Source of the DNA: Parashewanella hymeniacidonis
GTDB lineage: Bacteria; Pseudomonadota; Gammaproteobacteria; Enterobacterales; Shewanellaceae
NCBI RefSeq assembly: GCF_016900895.1
Contig: NZ_JAFEUN010000049.1
Coordinates: forward strand, 1-33,659
DNA length: 33,659 nucleotides
Reading direction: 5' to 3'
Below, piece by piece: positions 27,850-33,659 of the stretch. Position 1 is the first letter of the stretch; each line of letters begins with the position of its first letter. Both the position numbers and the translations under genes were made by a program. The notes under the pieces were generated by a model that did no database searches, was not told where the DNA came from, and saw only the letters and a list, made by a program, of their open reading frames with translations.

Positions 27850-29640
27850 ATGAAACACATTAGAAACTTTTCGATTATTGCCCATATTGATCATGGGAAA
27901 TCAACATTATCAGACCGTCTTATTCAGTATTGTGATGGATTAAGTGACCGTGAAATGGCGGCTCAAGTACTTGACACAATGGATATCGAACGCGAACGCG
28001 GTATTACCATTAAAGCTCAAAGTGTAACCTTAAACTATAAAGCTCATGACGGTGAAACTTACCAACTGAACTTTATTGACACTCCAGGACACGTAGACTT
28101 TTCATATGAAGTTTCACGTTCTCTTGCTGCGTGCGAAGGAGCATTGTTGGTTGTTGATGCTGGGCAGGGCGTTGAAGCGCAAACACTTGCGAACTGTTAT
28201 ACAGCATTAGAAATGGAATTAGACGTTGTTCCTATTTTAAACAAAATTGACTTACCGCAAGCTGAACCTGAGCGTGTGGCTGAAGAGATTGAAGACATTG
28301 TTGGTATTGAAGCAATGGACGCTGTTCGTTGTAGCGCTAAAACAGGTATTGGCATTGAAGATGTTTTAGAAAAAATCGTCTCATCCGTTCCACCACCAGA
28401 AGGCAATCCCGAAGGACCACTTCAAGCCTCAATCATTGACTCTTGGTTCGACAGTTATCTTGGTGTTGTCTCTTTAGTGCGTATTAAAAACGGCGTTCTA
28501 AAGAAAGGTGATAAGTTTAAAGTTATGTCTACAGGACAAACTCATACCGCTGATAGAGTGGGGATTTTTACGCCAAAACAAACAGATAAGCCAGAATTAA
28601 AAACGGGCGAAGTTGGTTTTGTTATTGCTGGCTTGAAAGAAATTCACGGTGCTCCTGTTGGTGATACACTTACACACGCCAAAAATGGTGCAGAAGAGGC
28701 GTTACCAGGATTTAAGAAAGTCACTCCGCAGGTTTATGCAGGTGTTTTCCCAATTTCAACTGACGAATTCGAAAGCTTCCGTGATGCCTTGAACAAGTTA
28801 AGTTTGAATGATGCATCGTTGGTGTTTGAACCAGAAAACTCATCGGCTTTAGGTTTTGGTTTCCGTATTGGTTATTTGGGTCTTCTGCACATGGAGATCA
28901 TTCAAGAGCGTTTAGAACGTGAATATAATCTTGATTTGATCACGACGGCACCAACCGTAGTATATGAAGTTGAGCAAAATAACGGTGAGGTGGTTTATGT
29001 TGATAATCCATCAGATTTACCACCAGTAAACAACATTGCTGAAATTCGTGAACCTATTGTTGAAGCCAATATTCTGGTACCAAAAGATTACTTAGGTAAC
29101 GTCATTACGCTTTGTATCGAAAAGCGTGGCGTACAGAAAAATATGGTTTACCACGGTAACCAAGTTGCGATCACTTATGACATTCCAATGGCTGAAGTGG
29201 TTATGGATTTCTTTGATCGATTGAAGTCAACCAGCCGCGGTTACGCATCACTTGAGTACAACTTCGTACGTTTTGAACCAGCAGATATGGTGCGCTTAGA
29301 CGTATTAATCAATGGTGATCGTGTTGATGCGCTTGCAATGATTATTCACCGTTCGTTGATTCGTCATAAAGGTATTGCTCTTGTTGACAAGATGAAAGAG
29401 CTTATTCCAAGACAAATGTTCGATATTGCGATTCAAGCAGCAGTGGGAAGCCAAATCATTGCTCGTTCTAACGTGAAAGCAATGCGTAAAGACGTAACTG
29501 CGAAATGTTATGGCGGTGACGTGTCGCGTAAGAAGAAACTGCTGCAAAAGCAGAAAGAAGGTAAAAAGCGAATGAAACAGGTTGGTAATGTTGAAGTTCC
29601 GCAAGAAGCTTTCTTAGCGGTACTAAAATTGAATGACTAG
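27850..29640 (+). CDS. lepA: Elongation factor 4 (LepA)
   Basis: A 596-residue ribosome-associated GTPase that acts in translation initiation and elongation under stress. Visible motifs are G1 AHIDHGKST (about 11-19), G2/switch I with [13 protein letters not shown]3 DTPGH (about 77-81) and G4 NKID (about 131-134). EF-G-like domains III and V follow, then the LepA-specific C-terminal domain rich in lysine ([40 protein letters not shown]). Length equals E. coli LepA (599). It has its own probable promoter and is followed by a strong terminator before lepB. Confidence 0.98.
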   Translation: MKHIRNFSIIAHIDHGKSTLSDRLIQYCDGLSDREMAAQVLDTMDIERERGITIKAQSVTLNYKAHDGETYQLNFIDTPGHVDFSYEVSRSLAACEGALLVVDAGQGVEAQTLANCYTALEMELDVVPILNKIDLPQAEPERVAEEIEDIVGIEAMDAVRCSAKTGIGIEDVLEKIVSSVPPPEGNPEGPLQASIIDSWFDSYLGVVSLVRIKNGVLKKGDKFKVMSTGQTHTADRVGIFTPKQTDKPELKTGEVGFVIAGLKEIHGAPVGDTLTHAKNGAEEALPGFKKVTPQVYAGVFPISTDEFESFRDALNKLSLNDASLVFEPENSSALGFGFRIGYLGLLHMEIIQERLEREYNLDLITTAPTVVYEVEQNNGEVVYVDNPSDLPPVNNIAEIREPIVEANILVPKDYLGNVITLCIEKRGVQKNMVYHGNQVAITYDIPMAEVVMDFFDRLKSTSRGYASLEYNFVRFEPADMVRLDVLINGDRVDALAMIIHRSLIRHKGIALVDKMKELIPRQMFDIAIQAAVGSQIIARSNVKAMRKDVTAKCYGGDVSRKKKLLQKQKEGKKRMKQVGNVEVPQEAFLAVLKLND

Positions 29641-29666
29641 TAATTAAGTTATTCTTTGCAGTACTA

Positions 29667-29702
29667 AAAGCGCCGCAATAGCGGCGCTTTAGCGTTTTTT
29701 TT
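29667..29702 (+). terminator. Rho-independent terminator after lepA
   Basis: AAAGCGCCGC and GCGGCGCTTT form a perfect 10-bp GC-rich stem with loop AATA, followed by AGCG and eight T. It lies 27 bases after the lepA stop, so lepB probably has its own promoter or depends on read-through. Confidence 0.88.
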
Positions 29703-29806
29703 GAAACAACTATTTTTGGCTATAGCAGCATTTTAAGTAATTGTTTCAAAATAAAAGCACCTTAAGTGTAGGATTTTGGTTTCCTTGAACATTGATTTAC
29801 ACTTAA
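29699..29806. repeat. Two inverted repeats in the lepA-lepB gap
   Basis: TTTTGAAACAA (29699-29709) and TTGTTTCAAAA (29741-29751) are perfect inverse repeats. TTAAGTGTA (29762-29770) and TACACTTAA (29798-29806) are another perfect pair. A further direct TTGAAACAA recurs just before lepB (about 29860). The gap of 250 bases holds no gene. It may form a structured lepB leader or carry operators. Confidence 0.5.
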
Positions 29807-29890
29807 ACCCATACCGTTATGGAACTACTGCTTTTATAAGTAATCCATAAACTAACGAATTGAAACAAAAAGCCAGGAGTAAAAATTACG

Positions 29891-30805
29891 ATGGCACAAT
29901 ATTTTTCATTGATTTTAGTGATTGTCACTTTGGTTTCAGGCATTATCTGGGCCATTGACGCATTTGCGTTTGCCCCTAAACGTAAAGCTGCGCTTGCAGC
30001 AGCTGAAAAAACAAAGAGTTTAACTGAAAAAGCAAAAGAGAAGATTCTTCAGGAATCATCGATTGTTGAAACTGCGCATTCCATTTTTCCAGTGATCGCG
30101 TTTGTATTGATTCTGCGCTCTTTCATTTATGAGCCTTTTCAAATTCCATCGGGTTCGATGATGCCGACATTGCTTGTTGGTGATTTTATTCTGGTAGAAA
30201 AGTATGCATACGGGTTAAAAGATCCTGTATGGAGAAAGCAACTGGTCGAAACGGGTAAACCAAAACGTGGTGATGTTGTTGTATTTAAATATCCAATCGA
30301 CCCAACGGTTGATTACATCAAACGTGTAGTTGGCTTACCGGGCGATAAAATCATCTATCGCAATAAGCAGCTTTATATTCAAAAAGCATGTGTAGAAGGC
30401 GTGAAAGAATGTCCTGGCCCAGAGTTAATTCATCGCAAAGAGATCAATCGAGGTGAGTTTTCACAAAATGGTTATCCGATGTTGCGATACAACGAGCAAC
30501 TGGGCGATGTCAATCATGATATTTTGATCAACCCAGCAATTTTAGATCGAGTAAGTGCTTACTATAAGCAAGATGGTACAAAGCCTTATGAGTTCGAAGT
30601 ACCGAAGGGTAAATACTTTATGATGGGCGATAATCGAGATAACAGTCTTGATAGCCGTTTTTGGGGATTTGTACCTGAAGCTAATTTGGTCGGGAAGGCC
30701 GTTGCAATATGGATTAGCTTTGAATTTGACCGCACGGATGCCGACTTTTTACCTAAGTGGGTGCCAACAGGTGTTCGCTTTAATCGTGTAGGCGGAATTC
30801 ATTAA
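29891..30805 (+). CDS. lepB: Signal peptidase I
   Basis: A 304-residue inner-membrane serine protease that cleaves signal peptides of Sec/Tat substrates. There are two N-terminal membrane helices (about 4-24 and 64-80). The catalytic serine is S89 in [10 protein letters not shown], and the general-base lysine is K144 in [12 protein letters not shown]; the spacing matches E. coli S90/K145. [17 protein letters not shown] is the conserved box E. Residues 30-60 form a charged cytoplasmic helix. The start is supported by CCAGGAGT. It lies one base before rnc and is usual in the lepB-rnc-era-recO operon. Confidence 0.98.
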   Translation: MAQYFSLILVIVTLVSGIIWAIDAFAFAPKRKAALAAAEKTKSLTEKAKEKILQESSIVETAHSIFPVIAFVLILRSFIYEPFQIPSGSMMPTLLVGDFILVEKYAYGLKDPVWRKQLVETGKPKRGDVVVFKYPIDPTVDYIKRVVGLPGDKIIYRNKQLYIQKACVEGVKECPGPELIHRKEINRGEFSQNGYPMLRYNEQLGDVNHDILINPAILDRVSAYYKQDGTKPYEFEVPKGKYFMMGDNRDNSLDSRFWGFVPEANLVGKAVAIWISFEFDRTDADFLPKWVPTGVRFNRVGGIH

Positions 30806-30806
30806 T

Positions 30807-31487
30807 ATGAAAGCTTGGGATAACAAAGACCGTTTATTGAGAACTATCGGTTATCAATTTCAAAACCAAGACTTATTGATTCAAGCGTTGACGCATCGAA
30901 GTGCAGCGCACAAGCATAACGAGAGACTTGAATTCCTTGGGGATTCAATTCTTTCAATTGTAATTTCAGATGCTTTGTATCATCAATTTCCTAAGTCAAC
31001 CGAGGGTGACTTAAGCCGTATGCGTGCTTCATTAGTACGTGGTGATACTTTAGCGGTGATTGCACAAGAGTTTTCTTTAGGTGATTACTTAAAGCTTGGA
31101 CCGGGTGAGCTTAAGAGTGGTGGTTTCCGTCGTGAATCGATTCTTGCTGATGCAGTAGAAGCAATTATTGGCGCCATTTATTTGGATTCAGAGCTTGAAA
31201 CTTGCCGTGGGTTAGTACTTGCATGGTATGAATCGCGTTTAAAAGAAATACAACCAGGTGTTAGTCATAAAGACCCAAAAACATTGCTCCAAGAGCATTT
31301 ACAAGGTTTGAAGCGCCCGTTACCTGAATACAAGGTAACTGATATTAAAGGCGAAGCACATAATCAAACCTTTACCGTTGAATGCACCATCGACAATGTG
31401 CATGAATCTAAAGTTGGCGTGGGTGGTTCACGTCGTAAAGCTGAGCAGAATGCCGCTGCTCAGATGTTGGAGCAATTAAAGAAATGA
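30807..31487 (+). CDS. rnc: Ribonuclease III
   Basis: A 226-residue double-strand-specific endoribonuclease that processes rRNA precursors and some mRNAs. The signature NERLEFLGD (38-46) carries the catalytic acids E42 and D46, and the second acidic pair lies in [14 protein letters not shown] (about 113-126). The C-terminal dsRNA-binding domain (about 155-224) includes [11 protein letters not shown] and the [14 protein letters not shown] helix. Length equals E. coli Rnc. It overlaps era by four bases (ATGA), so the two are translationally coupled. Confidence 0.98.
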   Translation: MKAWDNKDRLLRTIGYQFQNQDLLIQALTHRSAAHKHNERLEFLGDSILSIVISDALYHQFPKSTEGDLSRMRASLVRGDTLAVIAQEFSLGDYLKLGPGELKSGGFRRESILADAVEAIIGAIYLDSELETCRGLVLAWYESRLKEIQPGVSHKDPKTLLQEHLQGLKRPLPEYKVTDIKGEAHNQTFTVECTIDNVHESKVGVGGSRRKAEQNAAAQMLEQLKK

Positions 31488-32497
31488 GTCGTAGTTCAAA
31501 CTCAAACGAGCCTAAAAACAATCAAGTTGAACCATCATTAGATGAGTTACTTTCCCGTATTACTAATACTTCACCAGTAACTCAGCAATATGATGCAACC
31601 TATTGTGGAATGGTCGCAATTGTTGGCCGCCCAAATGTGGGTAAATCAACTCTGCTAAACCGTATTTTAGGCCAGAAAGTGAGTATTACTTCACGTAAAC
31701 CACAAACGACTCGCCATCGTATTATGGGTATTCATACTGATGGCCCGAAACAGACCGTTTTTGTAGATACCCCAGGCCTTCATATTGAAGAAAAACGTGC
31801 GATTAACCGTTTAATGAATCGTGCGGCATCAAGCTCTTTGGCTGATGTGTGTATGGTAGTGTTTGTTGTTGATGGAATGGAATGGACAGCTGATGATGAC
31901 ATGGTCCTCAAAAAGCTGAAGCAAAACGCGAAACACAATGATGCAAAGCTAGTGTTGGCAATCAATAAAGTTGATTACATCAAAGAAAAAGGCGAGTTAT
32001 TTCCTTATTTAGAGACAATTGCTGAAAAAGCCGATTTTGATGAAATTTTACCGATTTCGGCGAAACAGGGTACGAACGTTGAGAGGATCATTGAACTCGC
32101 TATTGAGTCCTTGCCTGAGAGTCCGCATTTCTTCCCTGAAGATTATGTAACTGATCGTTCTCAACGTTTTATGGCATCAGAAATCGTACGTGAAAAACTG
32201 ATGCGATTTTTAGGTGATGAATTACCTTACGATGTCACTGTTGAAATTGAGCAATTTAAGCTAATGGAGAACGGTGTTTATCATATCAACGCATTAATTT
32301 TAGTTGAGCGCCAAGGTCAAAAACGTATGGTCATTGGTAAAAATGGTGAACGAATTCGTACCATTTCAACTGAAGCCCGTCATGATATGGAGCAATTGTT
32401 TGATAACAAAGTGTTCTTAGAAACGTGGGTGAAAGTGAAATCAGGTTGGGCTGATGATGAGCGCGCACTCCGAAGCCTAGGTTACGGTGAAGACTAA
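31484..32497 (+). CDS. era: GTPase Era
   Basis: A 337-residue GTPase needed for 30S ribosome maturation (16S rRNA 3' end). G1 is GRPNVGKS (48-55), G2 lies in [13 protein letters not shown]3 is DTPG, G4 is NKVD, and G5 is SAKQGTN. The C-terminal KH domain ([15 protein letters not shown]) binds RNA. Compared with E. coli Era (301) it has about 33 extra N-terminal residues, polar and probably disordered ([26 protein letters not shown]). That start is supported by the ATGA overlap with rnc, and no in-frame ATG exists near the usual start. Confidence 0.97.
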   Translation: MSRSSNSNEPKNNQVEPSLDELLSRITNTSPVTQQYDATYCGMVAIVGRPNVGKSTLLNRILGQKVSITSRKPQTTRHRIMGIHTDGPKQTVFVDTPGLHIEEKRAINRLMNRAASSSLADVCMVVFVVDGMEWTADDDMVLKKLKQNAKHNDAKLVLAINKVDYIKEKGELFPYLETIAEKADFDEILPISAKQGTNVERIIELAIESLPESPHFFPEDYVTDRSQRFMASEIVREKLMRFLGDELPYDVTVEIEQFKLMENGVYHINALILVERQGQKRMVIGKNGERIRTISTEARHDMEQLFDNKVFLETWVKVKSGWADDERALRSLGYGED

Positions 32498-32501
32498 CCA
32501 T

Positions 32502-32537
32502 TTTGTCACTCCTGCTAAAGCAGGAGTTCAGTGACTT
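32502..32537 (+). terminator. Hairpin between era and recO
   Basis: ACTCCTGC and GCAGGAGT form a perfect 8-bp stem with loop TAAA (32508-32527), extendable by flanking GTCAC/GTGAC. There is no T-tract, so it is more likely an attenuator or mRNA-processing hairpin than a full terminator. RNase III sites in this operon are known in E. coli but lie elsewhere. Confidence 0.5.
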
Positions 32538-32561
32538 CATAAGTAGGGAACAACAAAGCCT

Positions 32562-33251
32562 ATGGAACGTGGCTACATTTTGCATCATCGACCATTTAAA
32601 GAGTCCAGCCTACTGGTGAATTTATTAGTAGATGGAATGGGTCGAGTGGATGCGGTAGCCCGTGTAGGTTCAGGTAAACGTTCTCTAAAACCTATCCTAC
32701 AACCTTTCCAACCACTTATTTTTAATTTTACAGGCAAAAGTGAACTCAAGAACTTGATTCAAGTTGAAGCGGCATCAGCGGCTATTCCATTATCAGGTGA
32801 GCAACTTTATGCCTCGATGTACCTGAATGAACTTTTAGTCCGAACCTTATCTAACCAGCATCAGGCAGAAGAGCTGTTTCATGTTTATCACCGTGTGCTG
32901 CTTGATGTCGCAGCAGGGTTTGAACAGCATCAGCTAAGATGGTTTGAGTATCAACTGTTACTTCAACTCGGTGCTATGCCAAGCTTATTGTTTGATGCCC
33001 AAGGCGAAAAGATAAGTGACGATGGCTTATATCGCTATATTCCAGATCAAGGCTTTATATTCGTTGGTTCAAGAACAAACAATGTAATTAGTGGTAAAGC
33101 CATTAATCAGCTTCGTGATAACAAAATCACTGAAGGGCAGTTTCTTGAATTAAAAATATTAATGCGCAATCTTCTGTCTCCATTCTTGGGAAATAAGCCG
33201 CTAATGAGCAGAAAGTTATTTGCACAACTCACTAAGAGTAAACAAACTTAA
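32562..33251 (+). CDS. recO: DNA repair protein RecO
   Basis: A 229-residue member of the RecFOR recombination-mediator pathway that loads RecA on SSB-coated single strands. The N-terminal OB-fold (about 1-80: GYILHHRPFKESSLLVNLLVDGMGRVDAVARVGSGKRS...LQPFQPL) is followed by a helical domain (AASAAIPLSGEQLYASMYLNELLVRTL...). Length is close to E. coli RecO (242). The zinc-binding cysteines of some bacterial RecO proteins are absent, as in E. coli. It ends the lepB-rnc-era-recO run. In many relatives pdxJ follows; here it does not within the window. Confidence 0.95.
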   Translation: MERGYILHHRPFKESSLLVNLLVDGMGRVDAVARVGSGKRSLKPILQPFQPLIFNFTGKSELKNLIQVEAASAAIPLSGEQLYASMYLNELLVRTLSNQHQAEELFHVYHRVLLDVAAGFEQHQLRWFEYQLLLQLGAMPSLLFDAQGEKISDDGLYRYIPDQGFIFVGSRTNNVISGKAINQLRDNKITEGQFLELKILMRNLLSPFLGNKPLMSRKLFAQLTKSKQT

Positions 33252-33317
33252 AAATTAATTAATTTGTTCATATTTTATATCTCTTTAGAATATTAATTTA
33301 TTTAAGAGGTGGTTAAA

Positions 33318-33629
33318 TTGGAAGGCGCACTAAAGGCACTTGATGTGCAGTTTGGGTTTCAATCGTCGATATCATTAACTAACTTGCCTAATGAACTCTT
33401 AATCAATGATGCTGATGTCGAGTTAAGCCAAAATGGATATCTTGTCTCACTACAGATCTAAAGCGTCTTAAGAACACAATTACCGTTATTCTTTAGTCGC
33501 AATCGAGTTGATGGTGAACTTTCGGTCGAATATAATGGCTCTTCGTCGTTTCATGTGGATTTGAGTAGATCTGATACAGGGCTAGCAATCATAAAGATCA
33601 TGGTTATAAATGTTCCTGTATTACGGTAG
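33318..33629 (+). pseudogene. Small unknown gene with an in-frame stop, after recO
   Basis: After TAAGAGGTGG, a TTG at 33318 opens a frame of 47 codons (MEGALKALDVQFGFQSSISL...YLVSLQI) that meets TAA at 33459. It then continues in the same frame with coding character (SVLRTQLPLFFSRNRVDGEL...HVDLSRSDTGLAI) to TAG at 33627. A single nonsense change would explain a former protein of about 103 residues. I do not recognise it. The remaining bases to the window end show nothing further. Confidence 0.4.
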
Positions 33630-33659
33630 CCTCTGGCTCGTGCTCTGGCCGCTTGAAAT

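Noticed and set aside
33318..33629. Recoded stop (selenocysteine or pyrrolysine)
   Set aside because: The interrupting codon is TAA, which neither system uses.

Overview
The window reads as a chromosomal segment of a low-GC marine gammaproteobacterium, most likely in the order Alteromonadales (Pseudoalteromonas/Shewanella-like). The evidence is the gene order sdhE-ygfX / nadB / rpoE-rseA-rseB-rseC / lepA-lepB-rnc-era-recO, the MSHA-type pilin-like protein, YfhL ferredoxin, a TonB receptor remnant and repeated tRNA-Thr/tRNA-Phe genes. I cannot name the genus securely.

Layout. Bases 1-8341 are mixed metabolic and mobile sequence: an IS4-family transposase tail, NADH dehydrogenase II (ndh) under a PdhR-like operator, a LysR regulator divergent from an FMN reductase, a 266-bp MITE, a decayed lipoprotein gene, a duplicated tRNA-Thr(UGU)/tRNA-Phe(GAA) array with a clear promoter, a second LysR regulator divergent from an EamA permease, and an iron-dependent alcohol dehydrogenase. 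Bases 8635-11538 form an accessory block with an intact protein carrying the Cys and His boxes of eukaryotic ubiquitin-specific proteases (USP), followed by a decayed paralogue. Bases 11598-17176 hold a pilin-like gene, yfhL, an orphan, a three-gene membrane/periplasmic operon and a large Ig/GLUG-type lipoprotein. Bases 17426-22511 are a second decayed or accessory block: a TonB receptor broken by a frameshift, a MITE insertion and a large deletion; a 721-residue probably helical protein of unknown function; and a small cluster of secreted four-cysteine paralogues in various stages of decay. From 22602 to 33251 the sequence is core genome.

How genes work together. rpoE-rseABC is the envelope-stress sigma-E module with a visible autoregulatory sigma-E promoter. 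The lepA-lepB-rnc-era-recO group serves translation, protein export, RNA processing, ribosome assembly and recombination repair. sdhE-ygfX converges on nadB. The most unusual content is the USP-type deubiquitinase-like gene and its dead copy. Ubiquitin is not a bacterial system, so these genes suggest past or present interaction with a eukaryotic host or predator. The 721-residue protein could belong to the same interaction repertoire, but nothing in its sequence proves this. Gene decay is unusually concentrated in the accessory parts (at least six broken genes), while all housekeeping genes are intact.
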